Shown here: positions 7,896 to 16,900 of the stretch, one piece after another
Numbering within the stretch: the stretch's first letter is position 1
Layout of the letters: every line of letters starts with the position of its first letter
Source of the DNA: Actinomadura sp. DC4
GTDB taxonomy: Bacteria > Actinomycetota > Actinomycetes > Streptosporangiales > Streptosporangiaceae
Length of the DNA: 64,000 bases
NCBI RefSeq assembly: GCF_030406325.1
Contig: NZ_JAUEQY010000008.1
Coordinates: forward strand, 281,210-345,209
Direction: 5' to 3'
Notes under the pieces: generated by a model
Told to the model about the DNA's origin: nothing
What the model saw: the letters and a program-made list of their open reading frames with translations, nothing else
Databases searched by the model: none
Program-made: the position numbers and the translations under genes

Positions 7896-8765
7896 TCAAT
7901 CCGTACCGGCCGCGAATCGGTCGGTGCCCAGAACCGTGAGCAGGGCGAGTTTCTCGTGGCTTTCCGTGCCCGGGGTGGCCGTGAAGATGAGCAGCGACTG
8001 TCCTTGGTCCGGATCGAGCAGGAGCTGGCAGAAGAGGTCCAGCCGTCCGAGCTCGGGATGGACGAATCGTTTGGTGTCGCTCCACCGAAGGCCGACCTCG
8101 TGGCGTTCCCACAGCCGGGCGAACTCCTCGCTGGCGTTCCGCAGGACGCCGGCGAGATCCGCCGCGGGGGAGCCGGGCCCGTTCCGGGTGACGGCGTCGC
8201 GAAGCTGCGCGACGTTGACGCGGCTGTTCTCGCCGTGGTCCTCGGGGTGGTACCGCTCGCGGGCGGCCGGATCGGTGAACCAGCGGTACGGCGCGCTGCG
8301 CGCGTTGCCGGTGTACCGCGTCTGGTCGCCGAGGAGTGCCACGGCGGGCGGTGTCTGCAGCAACGTCTCGCCCAGCGGGCCCATGACCTGCGCGGTCGTA
8401 CGGGTCAGGCCGTCCATGACGCGCATCAGCCCGGGGCTCACGTGCCGGGCCCGCACGTCGCGGCGGGCGGCGCGGTGGCCGGCGAGCAGGAACAGGTGGT
8501 CGCGCTCGTCCGGGGTCAGCCGCAGGCCGCGGGCGATGGCCGCGACCATGGACTCCGACGGCTGCGGCCCGTCGCCGCGCTCCAGGCGGGCGAAGTAGTC
8601 CGCGGACATGCTGCACAGCTCCGCCACCTCCTCGCGCCGCAGGCCGGGGGCGCGCCGGCGCTGTCCCCGGCGAAGCCCGACGTCCTCCGGTTGCAGCGCC
8701 GCCCGCCGGGTGCGGAGGAAGGCGCCCAGGGACGAGCGGTCGAACGTACCGTCCATGGTTCTCAT
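7896..8765 (-). CDS. XRE-family regulator with MmyB-like ligand-binding domain
   Basis: The 289-residue protein has an N-terminal helix-turn-helix (about residues 12-90; LRREEVAELCSMSADYFARLERG is the typical XRE recognition region), followed by a C-terminal domain of the MmyB/PAS-like type (QTPPAVALLGDQTRYTG, RWFTDPAARERYHPED, LLIFTATPGTESHEKLALL). Such regulators commonly control a divergently transcribed oxidoreductase, and an SDR gene lies divergently 123 bp away, so it is probably autoregulatory and controls that SDR. ATG at 8765 or 8756 could be the start. Confidence 0.92.
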   Translation of the reverse strand: MRTMDGTFDRSSLGAFLRTRRAALQPEDVGLRRGQRRRAPGLRREEVAELCSMSADYFARLERGDGPQPSESMVAAIARGLRLTPDERDHLFLLAGHRAARRDVRARHVSPGLMRVMDGLTRTTAQVMGPLGETLLQTPPAVALLGDQTRYTGNARSAPYRWFTDPAARERYHPEDHGENSRVNVAQLRDAVTRNGPGSPAADLAGVLRNASEEFARLWERHEVGLRWSDTKRFVHPELGRLDLFCQLLLDPDQGQSLLIFTATPGTESHEKLALLTVLGTDRFAAGTD

Positions 8766-8888
8766 CGTTGGTCATCCGGGGCGTTTCAGCCACGACCCGC
8801 CGTTCAGTGGTTGAGCGTGTCCTTCCTCCGCCCGCCGCCCGGTGCGTTCACTGGTCGCCTCTGAACCGCGAACAACGGAGCCAAGACG
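8766..8888. promoter_or_regulatory. Divergent promoter/operator region between XRE regulator and SDR
   Basis: The 123-bp interval separates two divergent starts and must hold both promoters and probably the regulator's operator. I could not define -10/-35 elements or a convincing operator palindrome by eye. Confidence 0.4.
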
Positions 8889-9746
8889 ATGCCATGGACA
8901 GGGAACGACCTCCCGGACCTGAACGGCCGTACGGTGGTGATCACCGGGGCGGGCCGCGGCCTCGGCCTGATAACGGCGCGTGAGCTGGCGCGGGCCGGAG
9001 CCCGCGTCGTGCTGGGCGTACGCGACACGGGCAAGGCCCGCTGCGCCGTCGCCGGCCTGCCCGGTGTCTTCGACGTCCGGCCGCTCGACGTGGCGGACCT
9101 CACCTCGGTGCGCGCCTTCGCCGGCTCCTGGTCCGGCGACCTCGACATTCTGATCAACAACGCCGGTGTGATGGACGTCCCCGGCACGCGTACGGCGGAC
9201 GGTCTCGATCTGCAGACGGCCACCAACTACACCGGTCCCTTCGTGCTGACCAACCTCCTTCTCGAACACCTCACCGACCGGGTCGTGCACGTGACCAGCC
9301 AGCTGCACCGTCGGGGCGCGATCTCCCTGGACGACCTCGACTGGCGTACGCGCGAGTACAACGGGATGAGCGCCTACCAGGCGTCGAAGCTGGCCGTCGT
9401 GCTGTTCTCCCTCGAACTGCAGCGCCGGCTGACCGCCGAGGGCAGTCCGGTCCGGTCGGTGCTCGCCAGCCCGGGCATCGCGCGTACCTCTCTGGCCGCC
9501 CATTCACGGTCGAACATCGTCAACCGCTTCACGTTCCTCACCAACCCCCCGGAACGCGGGGCGCTGTCGGTGCTCTATGCCGCCACCCAGGACGTCCCCG
9601 GCAATTCCTATGTCGGGCCCGACGGCCTGGGCGGTCTCCGTGGCCATCCGGCCGTTCGCCGGCAGGGCGACATCGGTCTCGATGAGGACCTGGCCGCTCG
9701 CCTGTGGACCGCGACCACCGACCTCGTCGGGAAAGTGGCCCGATAG
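8889..9746 (+). CDS. Short-chain dehydrogenase/reductase (classical type)
   Basis: The 285-residue enzyme has all classical SDR motifs: TGAGRGLG near residue 20 for NAD(P) binding, NNAGVMDVPG near 90, the catalytic Ser in VTSQLH, and YQASK as the YxxxK motif near 160. The layout resembles the retinol-dehydrogenase/WW-oxidoreductase-like SDRs common in actinomycetes next to XRE-MmyB regulators. It probably reduces or oxidises a small hydrophobic or xenobiotic substrate using NADP(H); the substrate cannot be read from sequence. It is probably repressed by the divergent XRE regulator. Confidence 0.92.
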   Translation: MPWTGNDLPDLNGRTVVITGAGRGLGLITARELARAGARVVLGVRDTGKARCAVAGLPGVFDVRPLDVADLTSVRAFAGSWSGDLDILINNAGVMDVPGTRTADGLDLQTATNYTGPFVLTNLLLEHLTDRVVHVTSQLHRRGAISLDDLDWRTREYNGMSAYQASKLAVVLFSLELQRRLTAEGSPVRSVLASPGIARTSLAAHSRSNIVNRFTFLTNPPERGALSVLYAATQDVPGNSYVGPDGLGGLRGHPAVRRQGDIGLDEDLAARLWTATTDLVGKVAR

Positions 9747-10046
9747 GGCAGGCCTGCCGCAGACGGTGCGGGTGGTGGCGCGGAATCGGCTTAGGAATCG
9801 ATTTCACGAGGAGCTGCGCCGCGATCCCGGTGCTGCTGGAGGACGTCCGGCTGCCTCCGCCGGTGGAGCTCAGTCGCTCAGGGGAGACCATCCCCGACCT
9901 GTCCTACCTGCTGCGCTGGCTGCGGGAGGTCCCCGGCGTCGGGCGACCGGCTTCGTTCCGCCGACGCGATCCGCTGGCGAACCCACCGATGGATCTTCTA
10001 TTCGGAGGCCGGGCTGATCTAGCCCCGGAAGGATCATCCTTTCGTC
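9747..10046. other. Intergenic region, possible gene remnant
   Basis: No convincing gene. A plus-strand reading near 9829-10020 (VLLEDVRLPPPVELSRSGE and following) has protein-like composition but no good start or recognisable domain, so it may be a decayed fragment. Confidence 0.3.
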
Positions 10047-12380
10047 TCATCGTCCCAGGAAGCGTGCGATAGCGGATGCGCGACCCGTCCCACGAATCGG
10101 GAAGATCCGGCTCTTGGGAGAGTTGAAGGTCGAGAGCCGGCGCCGCAAATCCTCTTCTCCTGGCAGATCGAGCTCCGACAGGATCTCCAGCCCATGGCGC
10201 CAGGTCTCCTTGGCTTCTCGGGTCATCCCGGAGTTGGCGTACACTTCACCCAGATAACGAAGGCTGGCGGCTTCGGCGGGGAAGTTGCCGACGACACCGT
10301 AAAGACGTATTGCTTGGTTATATGCGTCGATTGACTTAGCGTATTCACCTAGCTTGGCGTAGGCGTAGCCGAGGCTGTCCAATGTGTCCGCCTCGCCCTG
10401 GCGGTCGCTGAGTGAGCGGAGTAACTCGAGTGCGCGTTCGCAGATCATGACAGCCTCGGCGTGGCGTCCAAGGAGTGTGTAGCACCAGCCTTCGGCGTTC
10501 AGCCCGCGCGCCGCGCCGCTCGGGTCATTCGCCAACTGGTAAAATGGAAGAGCGAGCTTGACGAGCCTCAGTTCCTCTTCGTAGTTTTGCGTCGCCTCCT
10601 CTAGGAGCGCGAGATGATGGTGACCGCGAGCCTGCTCGCTCCAGTCCTCGATGGACGCAGAAAGCGACAGCGCGTGGACGAAATCCGCACGGGCCGCGGC
10701 GTAATTTCCGAGCTTTAGATGAGCTCTCCCCAGCCATCTTCTCGTGAACGCCTGCCCTTGGACGTCGCCACTTCTCTCTGCGGCTCTGTACGCCGTCTGC
10801 ATTGCGACGACAAGCTTCTGCCAGTGAGTATTCCGGTCGATCGAGTCGCCTACTGCCCAGGCGATCTGCCAGGCATAGGTGTCGAGCGACTCCGCGTAAG
10901 CGACACTGATCACTTCAAGGAGAAGCAGATAGTTCTTGTCGAGCCAGCTCGCGGCATCGCCGTACGTGGAAAACTTCTCCGCCGTCACCTTGCCGACCGG
11001 CTCCTGTATATGGATTCGAGCGCGCAGCGGATTATTCATGGCAGATGCGGAGCTCGCACTTTGGAGATAGTAATCGACCATGCGCTGCCGTGCTTCGGTG
11101 ACGGCGGCGGCGGTACTCTCGGTATTGCGAAGCCCGATGGAGAACTCACGTATCAAGTCGTGGAATATGTATTCATCGGATGCGGTCCGTATTATCATGT
11201 AAACGTTGCTCAGCTCGCTGAGCTGCGATGTCGCATCATCGATGGTCACGCCAAGGATCCCGGCTGCGGCCGCCGGGGTAAAGGGAAAGGCGGGATGCAG
11301 GCTCAGCAGACGGAAGGTGCTTGCATGTCTGCTGTCCAGTGTGTCGTACGACCAGAGAAACACGGATTCGGTTCCGGGCTCAGCTTGTGGGTCGCTGCTC
11401 AGGCCGCGCCGGGAGCGGCGGATTTCGTCGGCGATCCGCGCGAGTGGAGTGGTAGGTGTCCTGGCTGCCCTGGCGCTGACTATTGTCAGCGCCAGGGGAA
11501 GGCGCGCGCAAAGTTCGACGAGGTCGTCCAGTGCGCGAAGGTTCGCCTTGACCCTGCTGCTGCCAAGATGGCTGGCGACAAGGCCCTTCGCCTCTTCATG
11601 GGACAGCAGACTCAGAGATATCGGGCGTACGTCTCCCATCTTGTCGATACGGCCGAGGTGTTTACGGCTGGTGATAACGGTCATGCTGGTTGAACTCGGC
11701 GGCAGCAGAGGTATGATCTGTTCTTCGTCCCGTACGTTGTCCAGGACGACGAGTATCCGTCTTCCCGACAAGAGTTTCACATAGATCTTTCTTAGGCCGG
11801 CGAGATTCAGGTGTAACGATGTCCGCTCCATTCCCAGGGCGCCCAAGAGTCTGATAAGAGCTTCTCGGGGAGCCACGGGTGCTTCCAGTGAAAATCCTTG
11901 AAGATCAACGTAGAGCTGTCCGTCGGGATAGTAGTCGCGGATCATGTTTGCCCACTGAACGGCCAGCGCGGTCTTCCCGACACCGGCCATTCCGTGGATT
12001 GCGGCGATCGTTATTATTTCGGCGTGAGAATGAGGGTTGATGAGCGCCCATAGGCGGTCCAGCTCCTTATTGCGGCCTACGAAGTGACGCGATGCCGCCG
12101 GAAGTAGATCGAGGATCGAATATTCTGGTCCCTCGTTTCGTGCCGGTGAAGAGATCGAGGTGTGGCGGCTGTTTCTTGTGTGGGAAATGGACTCTGCTGC
12201 TACGGTGAGAAAACCGCCGAAGATAATAAAGGCGGTGCCGAGTAGATATTCGCCACGCTGGACGATGATTCCCGCAATTCCTGCGGTGATAACACTGAGG
12301 CCGACTATTGTGGGGGCGAACGAGCGTCCGTGTTTGAGTTTTGTGCGGCGTGGCCGGGAACTCGGTAATAGCATTCTCAC
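10047..12380 (-). CDS. Membrane-anchored STAND (NB-ARC/TPR) ATPase
   Basis: The 777-residue protein has two predicted N-terminal membrane helices (about 22-41 and 46-63), a linker, then an NB-ARC-like NTPase with P-loop IHGMAGVGKTALAV (K136), Walker B ILVVLDNV, a sensor-type TVITSRK, and LPLALTIVSARAA as the GLPL-like motif. A winged-helix region follows and the last 300 residues are TPR-like (HLALLEEAT, LGYAYAKLGEYAKSIDAY). Unlike SARP/AfsR proteins it has no DNA-binding domain in front, so it is more likely a membrane-tethered signalling or defence STAND. The DNA is visibly richer in A/T than its neighbours, suggesting recent transfer. A second protein of the same plan lies at 32851-35730. 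Confidence 0.85.
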   Translation of the reverse strand: MRMLLPSSRPRRTKLKHGRSFAPTIVGLSVITAGIAGIIVQRGEYLLGTAFIIFGGFLTVAAESISHTRNSRHTSISSPARNEGPEYSILDLLPAASRHFVGRNKELDRLWALINPHSHAEIITIAAIHGMAGVGKTALAVQWANMIRDYYPDGQLYVDLQGFSLEAPVAPREALIRLLGALGMERTSLHLNLAGLRKIYVKLLSGRRILVVLDNVRDEEQIIPLLPPSSTSMTVITSRKHLGRIDKMGDVRPISLSLLSHEEAKGLVASHLGSSRVKANLRALDDLVELCARLPLALTIVSARAARTPTTPLARIADEIRRSRRGLSSDPQAEPGTESVFLWSYDTLDSRHASTFRLLSLHPAFPFTPAAAAGILGVTIDDATSQLSELSNVYMIIRTASDEYIFHDLIREFSIGLRNTESTAAAVTEARQRMVDYYLQSASSASAMNNPLRARIHIQEPVGKVTAEKFSTYGDAASWLDKNYLLLLEVISVAYAESLDTYAWQIAWAVGDSIDRNTHWQKLVVAMQTAYRAAERSGDVQGQAFTRRWLGRAHLKLGNYAAARADFVHALSLSASIEDWSEQARGHHHLALLEEATQNYEEELRLVKLALPFYQLANDPSGAARGLNAEGWCYTLLGRHAEAVMICERALELLRSLSDRQGEADTLDSLGYAYAKLGEYAKSIDAYNQAIRLYGVVGNFPAEAASLRYLGEVYANSGMTREAKETWRHGLEILSELDLPGEEDLRRRLSTFNSPKSRIFPIRGTGRASAIARFLGR

Positions 12381-12749
12381 GATAAGCCTTATCGCATGCG
12401 ATGTGGAAAACTCGCTGAGTTATCAGTATTCAGTTCGATCTTCCCGGACGGCTTCGGCCGGACTGGACATGTTGATATCCGGAACAGCAAGAGAGCTACC
12501 CGATCCAGGGCACGAGATAACGCCTTCCATCGGACTCGTTAAGTGATCAAGCGTGCGGCTACGGGTCGCGTCGGGCATGTCGACCTGTGCGGCCGGCGCA
12601 TCACCTGGACGCACTCTGTCCTGGGCGCTGTCCGGAAACGGAGCACGTGTCGTGGGTGCCATGACCCGTGGGAGACCGGGTGCAGTCCCCTGGGATCCAG
12701 CGACCGGCAGGGACTCGCCGATCGCGTGCCCACGAAAGGCCCGGCCAAG
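12381..12749. other. Upstream region of the STAND gene; no gene seen
   Basis: About 370 bp, A/T-richer near the STAND gene start. It should contain that gene's promoter. Open frames here are shadows without recognisable domains. Confidence 0.35.
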
Positions 12750-13184
12750 GCCGCTGCCACGGCTTGTCCGCGACGGCGGTCTCCAGCAGGGCGTCGAGTT
12801 GCGTCGGCTTTCCCGTCCTTACGTCGACCGAGGCCGATCCGAGGTGGTGGTAGGTGCGCGAGTCGATGATGATCTGCGTCCGAAAATCGTCACTGCCCGA
12901 AAGGGACGTGAAAGCGTCCCCGCGCCGTCCCGCCGCGTCGAGGACGCCGTGCTGGAGACCCACGCCGTCGAGCTTCGGGAAGACCCGGAAAGGCCCGCCC
13001 TCACCCTGGACGGCAGGCTTCGCCGGAACGCGGCGAGGAAGGTCTCCGCGACGATGTCGTCGGCGGCATCGATCCCCAGCCGCCGAGCGACATAGCGGTG
13101 AATCTGCTGTACGTAGCGGTCGAACAGTCCGGCGAAAGCCTCCGGGTCCTGCCACGAACGCCGGATGAGTAAGGGGGTACTCAT
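12750..13184 (-). pseudogene. Decayed ECF sigma factor plus remnant of its partner gene
   Basis: From 13184 the minus strand encodes an ECF sigma-70 region-2 start: DPEAFAGLFDRYVQQIHR, then RRLGIDAADDIVAETFLAAF. It aligns closely with the intact sigma factor at 23708 (DRFTEIFDRYYAEIHR, GADAADDIASETFLVAF). After about 60 residues the frame is lost and regions 3-4 are absent. About 110 bp further, in another frame (about 12894-12750), comes a stretch resembling the C-terminus of CU044_5270-type partner proteins (FRTQIIIDSRTYHH, then LLETAVADKPWQRP). A sigma/partner pair has thus been deleted down to its two ends. The neighbouring secreted-protein gene starts over its 5' end. Confidence 0.6.
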
Positions 13185-13218
13185 GTGGTCGGCGCCCGCC
13201 GGGCGAAGGGTGGGCGGT

Positions 13219-15777
13219 ATGCGCCGAATCCTTACCGTTGTCCTGCTGATGATGTCGGGCCTGTACGCCCTCGATGGGGCGGCGCGGGCCGACGTCGGGT
13301 ATTTCGACTATTCGACGGTGAAGCAGCCGGACAACGTCGTCGAACTACGCGGTGCCCGGGAGCAGTACCGCGTACCGCCGCTGCTGGCTCAGGCGTGCAA
13401 GCCGTTACCGGCCGCATGGGGAGAGGACTACCCGGCCGTGGTCCTCGCCCAGGTGGGGCTACTGCGGATGCTGGACACCGACATCGGCACGTCGTCGGTC
13501 CAGCGTGTGATGAACGGCGGCGATGACGGCAAGGGCACCACGTACCCGCCGATCACCCAGGACGGCGCCCGGACGTGCCTGACGGCGCTGGCCCCGGACT
13601 GGGAGACGCCGTTCGCGGACGTGGTGTTCGACGGCAAGACGCGGCGGAGCGCGTCTGGCTGGGAGACCGTCTCCGACGAGCTGCTGCACATGCCACAGTT
13701 GACCGGGCGGCCGGGCACCAAGTCCGGCCCTCCGTGCTTCGACGGCGACGCCGATCTCGCGATGGCGATGGCCCTGCGGGTCTGGGTACTGGCCCGCTAC
13801 CACTACCCGGCGGCACGGGCCGAGGGGCTTGACGCGGCGATGGCCCGCGTGGCGTGGCTGGAGGGCGGCCCGGTGCCGGCCGACACCGTCAACTGCAACC
13901 TCGGGCCTTTCCCGGTGCCCGAGACCGAGAACCATCAGCTGATGATCGAGTCGACCCGGTACCTGCACAACGCCCTGCTCCCCATGCTCACCGGCGACGT
14001 GTACGAGGCCGGCACGAACAGCGCCCTGACGACGTACGTCCGCAATGACAACGCCGACAACGCCGCCAACGGCCTGCGGGCGAGGCTCGACGCCATGCTG
14101 AGCGCCTGGATCGCCCACGACTTCGTGGAGTACAACTCCCGTGTCTACGCGCGGCTGCAGATGATCGGCCTGCTCAACCTGTACGACCTGGCGCCGCTGG
14201 AGGACCCGCTGCGCCCGAAGGTACGCGCCGTACTGGACCTGATCGTGGCCAAGGCGGCCACCGAGTCGATGGGCGAGCTGCGCAACACCACGTTCCGGCG
14301 GCGGGCCGAGTACCGTACCGACCGGCTGTTCGACTCCGACGAGGTCAGCCCGATGATGCAGGTCTGGACGGGCGACCTCGCCCCCGTGCCGCACTCCCGG
14401 ATCAACTTCGCCGAAGAGGGCACGATCGCCGCCTCCGCCCGTTACCGGCCGCCCGAGCTGCTGACCGACTTGATGATCAACCAGCGGCACCACAGTTACC
14501 TGCAGGGCTTCAACGGCCGTGGCCAGGGCGAGCTGGCCTTCGGCGCCCCCGGGCTGACCATCTCCGGCGGCGGGTGGCGGACCCCGTGCGCGTACGGCGA
14601 GGTCGCGGGGATCTGCTTCGGCTCGGGCAATGATCCGGGCCACCCCGAGCGGCTGCTGCTGATGCCGCAACGCACCCGGATGGACGGCGACGCTCTCCCG
14701 GTGGAGTCCTGGATGCTGCGCGGCGACCAGAGCGACAACGCCTGCCTGGCCCGCGGTGTGGCGTGCTCGTCGTCCTGGACGCTCGGCTCCTACGCACCCG
14801 CCGCCACCACCGAGTGCCGCCGTGAGTTCAGCCAGGGCGCGGACCGGATCCGCGCCTACCGGTTCGACCCGGCGTGCATGAAGGACCAGGGCACCTGGCC
14901 GTCGGCGTCCTGCTTCTACGCGTACGTACGCGACCTGGGAAACCGGCGCGACAATCCCGCGCAGTCCTACCTGGTCGTCCACACCTGTACGCCCGACGAG
15001 GGCGCCACCGGCTTCGCGCCGTTCGTCGACTACCTCACCACCGGCCCTGGCCGTCCGGGCCCGGCGACCAGTTCCTGCGGCCGCGAGCACGGCAAGCACC
15101 CGGGCGGCACCTGCCGCGGCTGGAAGTTCACCTTCCGCCCGCCGCCGGTGACCGGCCCGCTCACCCCGGCCGCCCCCGTCACGCTCACCGCCCAGACGAC
15201 CGGCAACGGGCCCGCCGCCTATACGGCGAGCGCCGCCCCGTACGGCACCGGCTCGGCCGGCGGCGACATCGCCCAGACCCTCGACGGTCTCCGGCTGCGC
15301 TTCACCAACCCGGCCACCGGGGAGAGCTTCACGGACACTCCCACGGGCACCGCCGCCACCCCCGGCACCCCGCGCCCGTTCACCCTGACCGGCGCCGTCA
15401 CCGTCTCCACCACCGGTCCGGGCGACGCCCTGGCCACGATCACCGGAGTCCCCTATCCCGACCTGGTCCGGGACGTGAACGTCACGGTCATCGACAAGAC
15501 CCTGGCCGACGAATGCGCCGGCACCGCCGGCTGCGTCCCGTTCCCGCCGATCTCACTCGGCCACTGGACGTACTACTACCGCGGCACCCCCTTCGAGACC
15601 GGACCCGCGAAGTTCACCGACGAGCTGTACGCCCGCCCAGGCGACACCTACCGCTTCGAGGCCTGCGTCACCTGGCAGCACCTGCTCACCTCGGCCGACT
15701 TCTGGACCGACCCCTACGGCGTCAACACCCCCGACGCCCACCGCACCTGCCAGACCACCGACACGACGCCGTCATGA
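13219..15777 (+). CDS. Large secreted protein with helical-toroid-like domain
   Basis: I chose ATG 13219 because MRRILTVVLLMMSGLYALDG followed by AARA is a clear Sec signal peptide and GAAGGG precedes it at a usable distance; the open frame begins earlier at 13165. The mature protein is about 830 residues. Residues about 150-420 are mostly helical with ETENHQLMIESTRYLHNAL and VEYNSRVYARLQMIGLLNL, resembling the (alpha/alpha)n toroid of polysaccharide lyases and related glycan enzymes. A Cys-rich middle and two or more beta-sandwich-like regions follow. It is probably extracellular and acts on or binds a glycan; the exact family is not recognised. Its stop overlaps the convergent propeller gene by 6 bp. 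Confidence 0.75.
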   Translation: MRRILTVVLLMMSGLYALDGAARADVGYFDYSTVKQPDNVVELRGAREQYRVPPLLAQACKPLPAAWGEDYPAVVLAQVGLLRMLDTDIGTSSVQRVMNGGDDGKGTTYPPITQDGARTCLTALAPDWETPFADVVFDGKTRRSASGWETVSDELLHMPQLTGRPGTKSGPPCFDGDADLAMAMALRVWVLARYHYPAARAEGLDAAMARVAWLEGGPVPADTVNCNLGPFPVPETENHQLMIESTRYLHNALLPMLTGDVYEAGTNSALTTYVRNDNADNAANGLRARLDAMLSAWIAHDFVEYNSRVYARLQMIGLLNLYDLAPLEDPLRPKVRAVLDLIVAKAATESMGELRNTTFRRRAEYRTDRLFDSDEVSPMMQVWTGDLAPVPHSRINFAEEGTIAASARYRPPELLTDLMINQRHHSYLQGFNGRGQGELAFGAPGLTISGGGWRTPCAYGEVAGICFGSGNDPGHPERLLLMPQRTRMDGDALPVESWMLRGDQSDNACLARGVACSSSWTLGSYAPAATTECRREFSQGADRIRAYRFDPACMKDQGTWPSASCFYAYVRDLGNRRDNPAQSYLVVHTCTPDEGATGFAPFVDYLTTGPGRPGPATSSCGREHGKHPGGTCRGWKFTFRPPPVTGPLTPAAPVTLTAQTTGNGPAAYTASAAPYGTGSAGGDIAQTLDGLRLRFTNPATGESFTDTPTGTAATPGTPRPFTLTGAVTVSTTGPGDALATITGVPYPDLVRDVNVTVIDKTLADECAGTAGCVPFPPISLGHWTYYYRGTPFETGPAKFTDELYARPGDTYRFEACVTWQHLLTSADFWTDPYGVNTPDAHRTCQTTDTTPS

Positions 15778-16863
15778 CGGATCGAGGATCCACAGGTGTC
15801 CCGGGGCCGCCGTGTAGATCCGGCCGAGGCGGTCGAGGGCGGGGCGGTACGTCAGGGGTGCCGGGGCGCGCCAGGTCCAGCGTTCGGCGCCGGACGGGTC
15901 CAGCCGCCGGACGAAACACTCCTCCGAGAGGTCGTACCACTGGTGGTAGTTCCGCCAGCGGTCGAGCGTCGGGCTGCAGAACAGCAGCACGTCGCCGCCG
16001 GTCGTGGCCAGGAGGACGCGTGGTTCGGCGGCGCTGCGGTGCGTCCAGATCACCCGGCCGTCCAGGTCGACCAGCACGACCGCCCAGGTGTTCTCCCCGG
16101 TCGGGCCCAGCGCGACCAGGCCACCGCCGGGCCGGTCGACCGGGGTCGGCGTTCCGTGGATGGGGATCGCCGGTTCCAGCCGTACGGTCGTCGCCGATCT
16201 GGGGTGGAAGAGGTACCGGCCCGCGCCGGAGTCCCACCTCAGCTCGGCCAGCAGCGCGTCGCCGAGGGCCACGACCGGTCCCTCGATCTCGCCGTCGCCG
16301 GCGGCCGGCGCATCGGGCCGCCCGGTGGCGTGGACACCGTCGCGGTCCGCCGTCCAGCGCGGCGTCCCGTTCAGGTCGAAGGCGCGCAGGCGTGGGCCGT
16401 CGCCGACGATGACGACGTTGCGCTGGACGAGCGGAGCCGCCGAGAGCCGCCGGGACAGCGGAAGGGACCATCGCGTCGTCCCGTCCGGTCCGGCCTTCTT
16501 CAGCTCGCCCCCGCCCTCCGCGGTCCAACGGCAGAAGACGAGGTCGCCATCCGGGGCGGCCGCCGGCGCGGACATCGCCGGCTCCGGCCAGGCCGCCGTG
16601 GTCTCGCCGGTACGCACGTCCCGTACGACCAGGATCCCGTCTTCCGGCCGGGCGACCAGGTCACCGGGGAGCAGCACCGGAGTGCCGGGAAAGAGTGTCT
16701 CCTTCTCGGCCGACCAGGCGACGCCGTCCTCGGAGGAGGTCAGGCACATGTACGCCGGTGTGGCGACGACGCAGGCCGTGTCGAGGGCCGGCAACAGTGT
16801 TCCACCGGGGGCGTCCGGCAGGGGAGACGACCAGCGGACACGGTCGCTCGGCTCGTCGCTCAT
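15772..16863 (-). CDS. PQQ-like beta-propeller protein
   Basis: The 363-residue protein contains repeated blades with the Trp-docking style of PQQ/WD propellers (VRWSSPLPDAPGG, TRWSLPLSRRLSAAP, PRWTADRDGVHATG, VIWTHRSAAEPRV, ERWTWRAPAPLTYRP), about seven blades in all. No signal peptide is seen, so it is predicted to be cytoplasmic. ATG 16863 is 37 bp after the stop of the WXG-APH gene on the same strand, so the pair are probably co-transcribed. That position is where an immunity or accessory gene would sit, although propellers are not a usual immunity fold. The 3' end overlaps the convergent secreted-protein gene. Confidence 0.8.
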   Translation of the reverse strand: MSDEPSDRVRWSSPLPDAPGGTLLPALDTACVVATPAYMCLTSSEDGVAWSAEKETLFPGTPVLLPGDLVARPEDGILVVRDVRTGETTAAWPEPAMSAPAAAPDGDLVFCRWTAEGGGELKKAGPDGTTRWSLPLSRRLSAAPLVQRNVVIVGDGPRLRAFDLNGTPRWTADRDGVHATGRPDAPAAGDGEIEGPVVALGDALLAELRWDSGAGRYLFHPRSATTVRLEPAIPIHGTPTPVDRPGGGLVALGPTGENTWAVVLVDLDGRVIWTHRSAAEPRVLLATTGGDVLLFCSPTLDRWRNYHQWYDLSEECFVRRLDPSGAERWTWRAPAPLTYRPALDRLGRIYTAAPGHLWILDPS

Positions 16864-16900
16864 GTGATCGTCCTCCTCGGCGCACGCCGGTCGTTCGCGG

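Noticed and set aside
13459..15099. Long antisense frame over the secreted-protein gene (546 codons)
   Set aside because: Its composition (Gly, Arg, His, Val rich without motifs) is a codon-position shadow of the plus-strand gene, which has a signal peptide.
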